DNA of 64,000 bases from Williamsia sp. DF01-3 (GTDB lineage Bacteria; Actinomycetota; Actinomycetes; Mycobacteriales; Mycobacteriaceae), in assembly GCF_023051145.1 (NCBI RefSeq), contig NZ_JALKFS010000005.1, forward strand, positions 2,807,733 through 2,871,732, written 5' to 3'. Position numbers and translations under genes: made by a program. The notes under the pieces are model-generated. The model was not told where the DNA came from, did no database searches, and worked only from the letters and a program-made list of their open reading frames with translations. Positions 50,567 to 60,355 of the stretch are shown here, in pieces. Within the stretch, counting starts at the first letter, position 1. The number at the start of each line of letters is the position of its first letter.

Positions 50567-51088
50567 ATGACTGCAGCCACCACCATCAGCCGCCCGGCCG
50601 CTGAGCGGCCCCGTCGCCGCCTCGCCCGAGTCGGTGGGCCCGTCGCCTCCGATCAGTACACCCGCACGGCGCGAGCGCGTGTCGACAGTACTCGTCGGCC
50701 GGCCGACCGCAGGCTCGCCGCCGACCGCCGTGTTGTGGTTGGCTGCGCCGAGCCGGGCAGTTCCGCACCGACGGTCGCCGTCGAGCGCGATGTGTATTTC
50801 CGCCGACGTGCCTGGGCCGGGGCCGCCGTGGTCGGAATCGGCCTGATGATGCTCGTGTTGTTCCTCATGTTCTTCGGCCGGGTGGTCGAGAGCGGTGCCG
50901 CTCCGGCGAACACCGGGACCGCTGTCGTCCATGTGCAGTCGGGAGAATCGTTGGGCGACATCGCCTCTCGAATCGCACCCGAGATGCCGACCGAAGCGGT
51001 GGTGGAGAAGATCATGGACCTCAACGCGATGAGCAATTCAGCGTTGTCGCCGGGGCAATCCCTGGTGACGCCGATCTACGCGCGGTAG
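50567..51088 (+). CDS. LysM-domain membrane protein, SOS-linked (Rv2719c/ChiZ-like)
   Basis: A 173-residue protein: a basic cytoplasmic N-terminus (about 1-78), one membrane helix (about 80-103, [20 protein letters not shown]) and an external LysM peptidoglycan-binding domain (about 118-168, [20 protein letters not shown] onward). In M. tuberculosis the divergent neighbour of lexA, Rv2719c (ChiZ), is SOS-induced and slows cell division. Two SOS boxes upstream support the same role here. Confidence 0.88.
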   Translation: MTAATTISRPAAERPRRRLARVGGPVASDQYTRTARARVDSTRRPADRRLAADRRVVVGCAEPGSSAPTVAVERDVYFRRRAWAGAAVVGIGLMMLVLFLMFFGRVVESGAAPANTGTAVVHVQSGESLGDIASRIAPEMPTEAVVEKIMDLNAMSNSALSPGQSLVTPIYAR

Positions 51089-51183
51089 CCGCAGTGTTGG
51101 GGCAAGCAATCGGCCGGGCGGTATCCTCTACAACAGAGTGTCCGGTCATTCCGACGGGGCCGCTGACGTCCGAGGAACCCTGC

Positions 51184-51633
51184 ATGCACTGCCCGTTTTG
51201 CAAGAACGAGGACACGCGGGTCGTCGACTCACGGGTGGCCGACGAGGGCCAGGCGATTCGTCGTCGGCGGGCCTGCTCGCAATGCGGACGGCGGTTCACC
51301 ACGGTGGAGAGCGCAGTCCTTGCGGTCGTCAAACGCAACGGTGTCACCGAACCTTTCAGTCGCGAGAAGGTGATGAGGGGCGTGAGGCGCGCCTGCCAGG
51401 GCCGCGCGGTAGACGATGACCGTCTGCACCTGCTCGCGCAGCAGGTCGAAGAGGCTGTCCGCGCCTCAGGATCGGCCGAAGTTCCCAGCAACGAAGTGGG
51501 CCTGGCGATCCTGGGCCCGTTACGGGATCTCGACGAGGTCGCTTACCTTCGTTTTGCGTCGGTGTATCGCTCGTTCGACTCAGTCGAAGACTTCCAAAAA
51601 GAGATCGACGATCTGCGAGCCGCCAGACCCTGA
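51184..51633 (+). CDS. nrdR: Ribonucleotide reductase repressor NrdR
   Basis: A 149-residue zinc-ribbon/ATP-cone repressor. Zinc ligands are Cys3 and Cys6 (CPFC) and Cys31 and Cys34 (CSQC). The ATP-cone (about 48-138) contains [20 protein letters not shown]. It senses ATP/dATP and represses ribonucleotide reductase genes. ATG 51184 gives the canonical MHCPFC start, with GAGGA upstream. Confidence 0.96.
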   Translation: MHCPFCKNEDTRVVDSRVADEGQAIRRRRACSQCGRRFTTVESAVLAVVKRNGVTEPFSREKVMRGVRRACQGRAVDDDRLHLLAQQVEEAVRASGSAEVPSNEVGLAILGPLRDLDEVAYLRFASVYRSFDSVEDFQKEIDDLRAARP

Positions 51634-51664
51634 CGGGTTTCGTCCGGCATGTCGTGCCGCCGGA

Positions 51665-54600
51665 TCAGCGCAGTTCCCGGATGGCTTTGATCGCCCGTTT
51701 CTCCGACACGGGATACGCAGTACGCAGGTGCTGTGCGAACAATCCGACTCTCAGTTCTTCGACGATCCATCCAGCTTGCTCGTTGACTGCGTCCCGCCGA
51801 CCGGGCGGAACGTGTCGCAGGTGATCAGTCCACGCCGACACCACCCGGTCGATGGCAGCCATCGCCTGGGCATCGCGAGCGGCGCCTGCCGGGAGCTGTT
51901 CGAGTCTCGACCTCGCAGCATCGAGGTAGCGGGGGATCTCCGCGAGGTGTTCGTCGCGTGTCGCAGAGACGAATCCGTCGAACAACAGCTCCTCCAGCTG
52001 GTCCCGCACGTCGTCGGCGGCGATCGATCTACCGGCCGCGGTAATCGCCGTGCGTAGGGGCGCCACGCGGGTCAGGATCGTCGCCACCCTGCGTAGTTTG
52101 TCCGTTGCCCTCCCGGCTACCTGGCGGGCCACATTCTCCCGAAGTGCAGCGAATTCGCTTGGCGTCCAGACATTTGGCGGGTTGGGCACAAGGTCCACCA
52201 CGGCAGCCCGAACGCAGTCGGCCAGAAGAGCGGCGGTGTCCGGGTAGGGGCTCTGACTGAGTGCGAGTCTCTCGGCGGTGCTCAGTGTCGATGTCACCGA
52301 CGGTCGTAGTGGCGGAACGCTGGAGACGATCATCTCGACAACAGCGTCGTACATGTTCGCAGCCTGCTCGGCCTGGGTGGGCACGGCGACCACCGTGAAA
52401 CCACTGCCTCGGCGGGTCAGCGCAGGATAGCTTGTGATGTCTTGCCCAGCAACAGAACTGCGCAGTGTACGGCTGATGTCTCCGAAGGTGTCAGCGGTCC
52501 ACGTGGTGGCCACAGGTCGGGATGCGGTGCCGGCCTCACTCTCCAGAGCCGCGCGAGATCTACCGGCCAGTCGATCCTGGAGTTCGCGCAGCGACTGGAA
52601 CGTCCGAGAACTTCGCCGTCGGTGGTGACCGCGGTGAAGGTCATACGCAGGTGGTCGGGGAGTGCGGCAAGTCGTAAATCTGATGCTGCGACGTCGACTC
52701 CCGTGCGCGCACGGATCTCAGCGGCCACCGCCTCGGTGAGAGGCTTGCTCCTCGGTGTCACCGACTCCAGTATTTTCGCGGCCAGGTCGGGGGCCGGTCC
52801 CACTTGCCGCCGTAGGGATTTCGGCAGTGTGCGGATCAGCTCGGTGATCAGTTCCAAGCGCATACCAGGGACCAGCCAGTCGAATCCAGAGGGCCGGGCA
52901 CGCACGAGCAGCGACAACGGGATGAGCACACTCACGCCGTCATCGACGGTGCCGGGCTCAAACCGGTATCTCAAGGCGTAACTCGTGTCTCCCTGACGCC
53001 AGTGGTCGGGAAACCCGGCCGGGTCGGTGGCGGCAGTGTCGGCCACGAGGTCGGCGGGATCCAGATCCAGCAAGGTGGGGTCAGCTTTGCGTGCGGTCTT
53101 CCACCACGTGTCGAAGTGTCTGCCCGACACCACTTCTCCGCCGATATGACGGTCGTAGAAGGCGAAGAGCTGGTCGTCGTCGACGATGACGTCGGTGCGC
53201 CTCACCCGGTGCACCGACTCCTCGGCGTCCTCGAGCAACGCGCGATTGCGGTGGAAGAACGGGTGCTGTGTACGCCAGTCGCCCTCCACGAGCGCGTGGC
53301 GGATGAACAACTCGCGGGCAACCGCGGGATCGATCGAGCCGTAGTTCACCCGTCGTTTGGTGACCAACGGGACGCCGTAGAGGGTGACCCGCTCGTAGGC
53401 CATGGCCGCTGAGTGTTTCCCGGACCAATGAGGCTCACTGTACTGACGTTTGACGAGGTGCCCGGCCAGGCGCTCGGCCCATTCCGGTTCGATGCGGGCG
53501 GCGGTACGCGCCCAGAGCCGAGAGGTCTCCACGATCTCGGCCGCCATCACGAACCGTGGTGGTTTCGAGGAGAGATGAGATCCGGGGAAGATCATGAACT
53601 TCGTGCCGCGAGCGCCCAGGAACTCCTTGGCGTCTCCCTCGCGGACGCCGATCTGGCTGAGCAGACCAGACAGGATGGATTGATGAATCGATGCCGCCGA
53701 TGGCGATTCATGGTCGGGTGCGGTCACCGTCGCAGGAACCGACCACCCGAGGTCTTTGGCGATCCGGACGAGCTGCGCGTGCAGGTCTCGCCATTCGCGG
53801 ATTCGCAAGCTGTGCAGATACTCTCGACCGCACCGCTTCCGGAACTGGTTCGACGACAACTCCGAGCGGAGCTCGTCCAGGTAGGTCCACAGATTTAGCA
53901 GGGTCAGGAACTCCGACCCCGGAGCGGCGAAGCGCGCATGCGAGGCATCGGCTGCCTGGCGATGCTCGGCCGGCCGCTCGCGTACGTCCGGAATCGACAG
54001 TGCGGCCGCCAACACGAGCATCGGGCCGACCACGCCCTGTTTGTCGGCCTCGACCAGCATGCGCGCCAGTCGCGGATCGACAGGTATGCGAGCGAGTGAT
54101 CGTCCGATCGGGGTGAGTCGGCGTACGGGGTTTTCTGCCGAGGCAGGTTCGAGCGCCCCGAGTTCGTCCAGTAGTTGCTGGCCGTCTCGGATCGCACGCT
54201 GATCCGGCGGCTGTACGAACGGGAACCGACCGACGTCGCCGAGCCCGAGAGAGGTCATCGTCAGGATCACCGACGCGAGGTTGGTGCGCAGGATCTCTGG
54301 CTCGGTGTACTCGGGTCTGCTCTCGAAGTCCTCTTCGCTGTAGAGCCGGATGCACACGCCTGCGGCGACGCGGCCACACCGCCCCGCCCGCTGCCGTGCG
54401 CTGGCCTGCGAAATCGGCTCGATCGGCAGCCGCTGTACCTTGGTGCGCGTGGAGTAGCGCGACATCCGGGCGGTGCCGGCGTCGATGACGTAGTGGATTC
54501 CCGGAACGGTCAGCGATGTCTCGGCGACGTTGGTGGACAACACGATTCGCCGCCCTCGGTGACTGGAGAACACCTTGTGCTGGTCTGCCGCGGACAACCG

Positions 54601-55512
54601 GGCGAACAGCGGGACGATCTCGATGCCACGGGATTCAAGGTGCGCAAGCGATTTCGCGGTATCGGTGATCTCGCGTTCGGTGGGCAGGAACACCAGGATG
54701 TCGCCTGGGCCGTGAGAGCACAGCTCGTCGACGGCGGCCCCGATGGCCTGTAGCTGATCGAGGTCGGCTTCGTCCTCGTCATCGACCACGAGTGGGCGAT
54801 AGCGGATTTCCACCGGATAGGTGCGGCCGGACACCTCGATGATCGGCACCGGTGCGTCATCGGTCGCGAAGTGGTCGGCGAACCGGCCGGGTTCGATGGT
54901 CGCCGAGGTGATGATGATCTTCAGGTCGGGGCGGCGAGGCAACAGTTGCTTGAGGTAGCCGAGGATGAAGTCGATGTTGAGGCTTCGCTCGTGGGCCTCG
55001 TCGATGATCAGGGTGTCGTAGTCACGGAGCATTCGGTCCTGGGACAATTCACGCAGCAGAATGCCGTCGGTCATCACCTTGACCAGCGTGTCGTCGCCTG
55101 CCTTGTCGGTGAAGCGCACGGAATATCCGATGACGCCGCCGAGTTCGGTCCCGGTTTCCTCGGCGATCCGTTCGGCAACCGACCGCGCAGCGAGTCGGCG
55201 AGGCTGAGTGTGACCGATCTTGCCGGCCAGTCCGCGCCCCAGCTCGAGACAGATCTTGGGTAGCTGTGTGGTCTTACCGGAACCGGTTTCACCGGCGACG
55301 ACAACAACTTGATGCTCCGAGATCGCCTCGGCGATGGCATCGCGGGCCTCGGACACCGGCAGTTGCGGCGGGTAACTGATCGTGGGGACGAGCGCGCGCC
55401 GGCGCTCGATCACGGCCGGATCCGGCCGGTCGGTGCGAGTGGAGCGGCTGGTCGGACGTCGTCGCCGTTTACGCCGGGCGGACTGTTCCGGCTGGTTGGA
55501 CGAAGTCGACAT
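51665..55512 (-). CDS. hrpA: ATP-dependent RNA helicase HrpA, frame break near the C-terminus
   Basis: A DEAH-box RNA helicase of about 1282 residues if repaired. Walker A is VAGETGSGKTTQLPK, the DEAH box is LIIDEAHERSLN, and motif VI is ASARQRAGRCGRV. OB-fold, HA2 and DUF3418 regions follow. The first frame runs from 55512 to 52417 but turns to unrelated residues after EVLGRS near 52600. The DUF3418 end is open from about 52513 to 51665 in another frame. Adding one base at about 52597 joins them as GRSQSLRELQDRLAGRSRAA. The break resembles those in dapA and miaA. Confidence 0.9.
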
Positions 55513-55655
55513 AACTGATCAAGCCTACCTGAGCGGCGGATCCGGCAATGTCGGGCGGACCCGTGTCCCCGCTCCCGGCGCGCCCGAACACGGATTGACA
55601 CGAGAGTGGCTGCGGCCCCGGAGGAAACCAGGTGGACACCAGGCATGATGTTCAC

Positions 55656-56894
55656 ATGACAGTCTCAACTTCTGCCGGTCTCTGGCACGGATTCGCCGAC
55701 ATGGGCGCGGTGAGCACCACGGGACCCTTCGTGGTCACCAAGGGTGAAGGCGTCCACATCTGGGACGACAAGGGGAACAAGTATCTCGACGCCACAGCAG
55801 GCCTGTGGTTCACCAACGTCGGGCACGGACGCACGCAGATCGCTGACGCGGTGGCGAACCAGTTGAGCACACTGGCGCACTACTCCGGCTTCGGTGACAT
55901 CACTTCCGACGTCACGGCGGCGTTGGCCGACCGTCTGTCCGGCCTCGCTCCGGTACCGGGGAGCAAGGTGTTCTTCACCTCGGGCGGTAGCGATTCGATC
56001 GATTCGGCCGTCAAACTGGCGCGCCGCTACTGGCATGAGATGGGCAGGCCCGACAAGAAGATCGTGGTCGGCCGCACGAAGGCGTATCACGGTATGCACG
56101 TCGGCGGCACCGCGCTGTCCGGGTTGCCCCCGAACCGCGAGAACTACGGCGATCTCATGGCTGATGCGGCCACTGTCGACTGGGATGACGCCAAAGGGCT
56201 GCTCGGGTTGATCGAGCGGGTCGGTGCCGAGAACATCGCTGCGTTCTTCTGTGAACCGATCATCGGGGCGGGCGGGATCTACCTCCCGCCGGAGGGCTAC
56301 CTCGCCGAGGTGCGCCAGATCTGCCGCGACCATGATGTGCTGTTCGTCGCCGACGAGGTGGTCACCGGCTTCGGCCGGATCGGCGGATCATGGTTCGCCT
56401 CGAGTCGCTTCGACCTGCAACCCGACATGATCGCCACCGCGAAGGGATTGACGTCGGGGTACGTGCCGATGGGAGCGGTGTTCATCGCCCCGAACGTCGC
56501 CGAACCGTTCTACTCCGGCGGTGCCTGGTGGCGCCACGGTTACACATACGGAGGTCACGCCGGGGCCGCGGCAGCAGCCATGGCGAACCTCGACATCATC
56601 GAGACCGAAGGTCTGCTCGAAGATGCTGCCCGCTTGGAGTCCGATCTGCATGTGGCGCTTGCGCCGCTTGCTGATCTGGACGCGGTCAGCGAGGTCCGCA
56701 GCGGGCTCGGTGCGGTGAGCGCCGTCCAGCTCGAGGAGCCTTCGCGGGCACCTGCTGCCGTGGCAGCTCTGCGCGCTCACGGCGTCAGCGGACGGGCAGC
56801 AGGCCAAGGCGCACTGCAGATCTCGCCGGCATTCGTGATGACAGGCGCGCAGGTGGCCGAGCTCGCCGAGCGGATCTCCGACGCCCTGAGCTAG
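55656..56894 (+). CDS. Class III aminotransferase (omega-amino acid type)
   Basis: A 412-residue PLP-dependent aminotransferase. The PLP lysine is Lys263 in ATAKGLTSGYVPMGA, and VLFVADEVVTGFGRIG is the aspartate-containing cofactor motif. The opening WHGFADMGAVSTTGPFVVTK and FFTSGGSDSIDSAVKLARRY fit omega-amino acid:pyruvate or diamine transaminases. The exact substrate is unclear. ATG 55656 is preferred to 55632. The gene stands alone, divergent from hrpA and convergent with ahpD. Confidence 0.87.
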   Translation: MTVSTSAGLWHGFADMGAVSTTGPFVVTKGEGVHIWDDKGNKYLDATAGLWFTNVGHGRTQIADAVANQLSTLAHYSGFGDITSDVTAALADRLSGLAPVPGSKVFFTSGGSDSIDSAVKLARRYWHEMGRPDKKIVVGRTKAYHGMHVGGTALSGLPPNRENYGDLMADAATVDWDDAKGLLGLIERVGAENIAAFFCEPIIGAGGIYLPPEGYLAEVRQICRDHDVLFVADEVVTGFGRIGGSWFASSRFDLQPDMIATAKGLTSGYVPMGAVFIAPNVAEPFYSGGAWWRHGYTYGGHAGAAAAAMANLDIIETEGLLEDAARLESDLHVALAPLADLDAVSEVRSGLGAVSAVQLEEPSRAPAAVAALRAHGVSGRAAGQGALQISPAFVMTGAQVAELAERISDALS

Positions 56895-56904
56895 TCACTC
56901 GACA

Positions 56905-56975
56905 ACAGAACCCACCGGTTCCGGTGAGCCGGCCGACAACGGCGACCGGCTTCGATCGGAACGGGTGGGTTCTGT
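56905..56975. terminator. Large bidirectional hairpin
   Basis: The arms ACAGAACCCACC (56905-56916) and GGTGGGTTCTGT (56964-56975) pair perfectly over 12 bp. After one mismatch, GTTCCG/CGGAAC adds 6 bp, and AGCCGG/CCGGCT can pair inside the loop. It separates the convergent aminotransferase and ahpD genes. Confidence 0.7.
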
Positions 56976-56984
56976 GTGTTGGGT

Positions 56985-57515
56985 CTATCCGACGAGTGCG
57001 TCGGCCGTGCTCAGTGCGGCTGCCACGCCGGCGACGATGGAAGCCACCTTGAGTGCCTCGAGAATGGCCTCGCGGTCGATGCCGGCCTCGCGCAGGGTGT
57101 TCTCGTGAGCGGCCACACAGTGACCGCACCCGTTGATGGACGACACCGCGAACGACCACAGCTCGAAATTGGCCTTGTCGACGCCGGGATTGCCGATGAT
57201 GTTCATCCGCAGCCCGGGTCGCAGGTCGTCGTACTTGCCGTCGAGGAAGCCCCGGCCCCGGTAGAACACGTTGTTCATGCCCATGATCGACGCGGCGCCC
57301 AGTGCGGCGTTGTACGCCTCTGCCGAAAGTGTGTCGGCTGCTTCGTCGGCGATCTCCTTGAGCACCACCGCGTTCTTGGTCGCGGCTGCGGTGGACAGGA
57401 GGGTGCCCCACAATTGCTCGTCTTTGAGAACCGTTGTGCGAGCGATCGACCCGAGATTGAGCTTGAGGTCTTTCGCATACTCGGGCAGCGCGTTCTTCAG
57501 GTTGTCGATACTCAT
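56985..57515 (-). CDS. ahpD: Alkyl hydroperoxide reductase AhpD
   Basis: A 176-residue carboxymuconolactone-decarboxylase-fold thiol reductase. The redox pair is Cys130 and Cys133 ([11 protein letters not shown]), the same numbering as in M. tuberculosis, with His137 nearby. AhpD, with dihydrolipoamide partners, regenerates AhpC. It follows ahpC by 26 nt and is co-transcribed with it. Confidence 0.96.
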   Translation of the reverse strand: MSIDNLKNALPEYAKDLKLNLGSIARTTVLKDEQLWGTLLSTAAATKNAVVLKEIADEAADTLSAEAYNAALGAASIMGMNNVFYRGRGFLDGKYDDLRPGLRMNIIGNPGVDKANFELWSFAVSSINGCGHCVAAHENTLREAGIDREAILEALKVASIVAGVAAALSTADALVG

Positions 57516-57541
57516 GTCTCACCCAATCCTTGTTGCGAGCG

Positions 57542-58129
57542 TCAGACGCTTGCGGTCAGCAGCTCACCAGCGTTGATGGTCGGATCACCCTTCTTCCAGT
57601 TGCAGGCGCACAACTCGTCGGACTGAAGTGCGTCCAGCACCCGCAGGACCTCGTCGACGTTGCGGCCGACGGAACCGGCCGTCACCGAGACGAACTGGAT
57701 TTCGTTGTTCGGGTCCACGATGAACGTCGCACGATCGGCGACACCGTCGGCGTTGAGCACGCCGGCTGCCGATGCGAGTTCCCGCTTGAGGTCCGAAAGC
57801 ATCGGGAAGGGAAGCGTTTTCAGATCTTCGTGCTGCGCACGCCACTGGAAGTGCACGAACTCGTTGTCGACGGACGCTCCGAGGACCTGGGCGTCGCGGT
57901 CTGCGAACTCGTCGTTCAACTTGCCGAAGGCGGCGATCTCCGTGGGGCACACGAACGTGAAGTCCTTGGGCCAGAAGAACACGATGCGCCACTTGCCCGG
58001 GTGGTCGTCGCTGCTGATGGTGGTGAAGTAGTCATCGGGCTGCTGGGCGTCGACCTTCGAGAGGTCGCCACCGATCACGGCCGTCAGGTTGTAGGAAGGA
58101 AATTGGTCGCCGATGGTCAGCAAAGCCAT
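57542..58129 (-). CDS. ahpC: Alkyl hydroperoxide reductase AhpC (peroxiredoxin)
   Basis: A 195-residue 2-Cys peroxiredoxin. The peroxidatic cysteine is Cys61 in DFTFVCPTEIAAF; Cys174 and Cys176 (ELCACNWKKG) are the resolving residues, as in mycobacterial AhpC. It reduces H2O2, organic peroxides and peroxynitrite. AAGGAG precedes the ATG. It is divergent from oxyR. The choline and sarcosine oxidases in this window make H2O2, so the pair could help detoxify it. Confidence 0.97.
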   Translation of the reverse strand: MALLTIGDQFPSYNLTAVIGGDLSKVDAQQPDDYFTTISSDDHPGKWRIVFFWPKDFTFVCPTEIAAFGKLNDEFADRDAQVLGASVDNEFVHFQWRAQHEDLKTLPFPMLSDLKRELASAAGVLNADGVADRATFIVDPNNEIQFVSVTAGSVGRNVDEVLRVLDALQSDELCACNWKKGDPTINAGELLTASV

Positions 58130-58265
58130 GGTGCTCCTTGGTATTCGACTAGAGATGCGAGATTTTCAGATCTTCGATGTGTGCGGACGCGTCAGTACGC
58201 ACTGAACCATCGTGCCCAAGTACGGGCGAAAAGGAAACGTGATGAGTAGCACTAAGGTGATAGGT
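58130..58265. promoter_or_regulatory. Divergent ahpC/oxyR control region
   Basis: A 136-nt gap. For oxyR, TAAGGT at 58253-58258 lies 7 nt before ATG 58266 (leaderless type), while AAGGAA at 58231-58236 would serve an in-frame ATG at 58242. An inverted repeat TCAGT-ACGC-ACTGA lies at 58192-58205. OxyR is expected to bind here to control ahpC, but I could not define its site. Confidence 0.5.
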
Positions 58266-59198
58266 ATGGCCGATCAAAGTTATCAACCGACCATCGCCGG
58301 ACTCAAGGCCTTTGCAGCCGTCGCCGAGAAACGCCATTTCGGCTCTGCGGCAACCAGTCTCGGTATCAGTCAGCCGTCGCTCTCCCAAGCACTCGCGGCC
58401 CTGGAGGCCGGACTGGGGGTCAAACTGGTCGAGAGGTCGACCCGGCGTGTCTTCTTGACGAACGAGGGAAATGCCTTGCTGCCCAAGGCCATGTTCGCCA
58501 TCGACGCCGTTGACTCGTTCACCCACGCCGCTGCGGGAGTCACCCAGCCGATGACAGGTACTCTCCGACTGGGTCTGATCCCGACTGTCGCGCCGTATGT
58601 CTTGCCGACTGTGTTGCGCGGACTGAGTGAACATGTTCCTGCTCTGACGGTGAGAGTGGTCGAAGACCGGACGGGCCCGTTGCTCGAAGCTCTGCGCCAC
58701 AATTCGATCGACGCGGCGATGATCGCGTTGCCGTCCGACGTGCCGGGGATGACGGAGATCCCGATGTACGACGAGGATTTTGTCCTCGCCCTGCCGGCGG
58801 GCCATCCACTCGCCGGTGCACGTGAGGTCAATCCGGCTGCGCTGGCTGATCTTCCGCTGTTGTTGTTGGACGAAGGGCACTGCCTGCGCGAACAGGCACT
58901 GGAGGTCTGCCGCCTCGCGGGGGTGCGTCCGGATATGGGCCCCACACGGGCGGCGTCGCTGGCCACGGCTGTGCAGTGCGTAGAAGGTGGGTTGGGGGTC
59001 ACGTTGATACCCGCGACGGCCGAACGCACCGAAACTGCCCGGGGTTCACTGGCAACGGCACGGTTCGACTCGCCCTGCCCGGGGCGTCGCATCGGTCTGG
59101 TGTGGCGCGTGACAAGCGGACGAGAAGCCGAATATCGCACGCTTGCAACACTGATTGCCGACCTGGTCACCGCGTCCGGTGCTGCGCGCCCCGTGTAG
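58266..59198 (+). CDS. oxyR: LysR-family peroxide sensor OxyR
   Basis: A 310-residue LysR-type regulator with an N-terminal HTH (about 8-65, [20 protein letters not shown]) and a substrate-binding-fold sensor domain. The peroxide-sensing cysteines Cys206 and Cys215 ([13 protein letters not shown]) keep the nine-residue spacing of E. coli Cys199/Cys208. It is divergent from ahpC. ATG 58266 gives the usual mycobacterial-type N-terminus; a start at 58242 would add 8 residues. Confidence 0.94.
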   Translation: MADQSYQPTIAGLKAFAAVAEKRHFGSAATSLGISQPSLSQALAALEAGLGVKLVERSTRRVFLTNEGNALLPKAMFAIDAVDSFTHAAAGVTQPMTGTLRLGLIPTVAPYVLPTVLRGLSEHVPALTVRVVEDRTGPLLEALRHNSIDAAMIALPSDVPGMTEIPMYDEDFVLALPAGHPLAGAREVNPAALADLPLLLLDEGHCLREQALEVCRLAGVRPDMGPTRAASLATAVQCVEGGLGVTLIPATAERTETARGSLATARFDSPCPGRRIGLVWRVTSGREAEYRTLATLIADLVTASGAARPV

Positions 59199-59222
59199 TT
59201 GCTGCGTGCCGTTCGAGTCCGG

Positions 59223-59678
59223 TCAGTTCGGCGACTTCGCCGCCTCCAGCGACTCCAGCGCGGCGGACAGGTCCCGCAGACCGGCAAGCGCGGCCTCCCA
59301 GCGTTCGACACCCAAGTGGCCACACAACTGCGCGGCGAGAGCTGCATGCCCCGGGTTGATCCGACGCACGGCATCGCGCCCGGCACCGGTGGCCTCCACA
59401 AGCTTGGCCCGCCGGTGGGCCGGGTTGTCGTGGTAGGCGACGAGGCCTTGTGCGGCAAGCACATCAGCGGTGCGTTGCACACTTTGTCTTGTGATACCCA
59501 TCGTGCGTGCGATGTCGGAGACCGTCAACGGTTCACCGAGGATGGCGCCGAGCACCTGCCAACGGGTCGCGGTCAGCCCGGCAGGCTCGGCCAATTGTTC
59601 TGCCAAGGCCATGAACTGGCCGTTGAGCCGAAAGGTGGTGAGGGCCGAATCGCTCAGCAGGTCCTGAGGATCTGTCAT
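59223..59678 (-). CDS. MarR-family transcriptional regulator
   Basis: A 151-residue winged-helix regulator. The DNA-binding part (about 25-95) includes LTVSDIARTMGITRQSVQRT and the wing HDNPAHRRAKLVEAT. ATG 59678 overlaps the stop of the DJ-1-type gene (ATGA), so the two are one operon and the regulator is probably autoregulatory through the palindromes at 60316-60350. The inducer is unknown. Confidence 0.9.
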   Translation of the reverse strand: MTDPQDLLSDSALTTFRLNGQFMALAEQLAEPAGLTATRWQVLGAILGEPLTVSDIARTMGITRQSVQRTADVLAAQGLVAYHDNPAHRRAKLVEATGAGRDAVRRINPGHAALAAQLCGHLGVERWEAALAGLRDLSAALESLEAAKSPN

Positions 59679-60316
59679 GCCTGAAGGGCCATCAGGTCGT
59701 GATAGCCGGCGGGGTCGCCGCTGTAGAGCCGGAACCAGGCCGCAAGGACCTCGGGGGTATAGAGGTCGAGCTCGGCGAAGATCTCGCGGGCGAACGCCAC
59801 CGGCTGCATGGCGGCGGCGGTGATGAGGTGGCCGGGCGTGCTGGTGTCGGTGACCGCTGGTTCGTCGACGTAGTTCACCGCACCCGAGTATCCGGTCCAC
59901 GACAACGCCTCGGCGGCATTGCTGGTGTGACGACGACCGTCGAGCAACCCGGCTCGGGCCAGTCCGACGGTCGCGCCGCAGATCGCGGCGACGGGAACGC
60001 CGGCTGACAGGAAGGCGGCCGCGGCGTTTGTGAAGTCGCCGAGGTCGCCGGTCATCCACGCGCCCGCTCCGGGGAGGATCAGCACTGCACTGTCATCGGG
60101 ATCCAGGTCACCGATCGCTAGGTCGGGCACGATGCGCACGCCGCCCGCGGTGGTCACCACGTCGGTGGTGGGTCCGACCGTACGAATCCGGTAGTGACCG
60201 GGTCTCTTCTGATGCTCCGGGTCGTTGATGTGCGCGACGGCGTGACCGGCTTCCCAGTCGGCGAGTGTGTTGTAGACGGCGAGGTGGACGACGGAGGTCA
60301 CGCGATCTGAGGACAT
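59675..60316 (-). CDS. DJ-1/PfpI (ThiJ) family protein
   Basis: A 213-residue DJ-1 superfamily protein. The nucleophile-elbow cysteine is Cys113 in AAICGATVGLARAGLLD, with histidine in RRHTSNAAEALS. The family includes glyoxalases, amidases and stress chaperones; which activity applies is not clear. It is the first gene of a two-gene operon with marR, a pattern often seen for electrophile or drug stress responses. Confidence 0.88.
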   Translation of the reverse strand: MSSDRVTSVVHLAVYNTLADWEAGHAVAHINDPEHQKRPGHYRIRTVGPTTDVVTTAGGVRIVPDLAIGDLDPDDSAVLILPGAGAWMTGDLGDFTNAAAAFLSAGVPVAAICGATVGLARAGLLDGRRHTSNAAEALSWTGYSGAVNYVDEPAVTDTSTPGHLITAAAMQPVAFAREIFAELDLYTPEVLAAWFRLYSGDPAGYHDLMALQA

Positions 60317-60350
60317 GACAACATACTGTCAATATGACAGCATGCTGTCA
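60316..60350. promoter_or_regulatory. Overlapping palindromic operators before the DJ-1/marR operon
   Basis: Three overlapping inverted repeats built from TGACA/TGTCA: TGACA-N6-TGTCA (60316-60331), CTGTCA-ATA-TGACAG (60326-60340) and the perfect 16-bp TGACAGCATGCTGTCA (60335-60350). They lie directly upstream of the DJ-1 start, ending 5 nt from the helicase stop. MarR-type binding is inferred. Confidence 0.7.
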
Positions 60351-60355
60351 ATAGA

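Noticed and set aside
50567-51088. LysM protein as a proven cell-wall hydrolase
   Set aside because: ChiZ activity has been reported for the mycobacterial relative, but no hydrolase motif is visible here, so only the LysM and membrane features are called.
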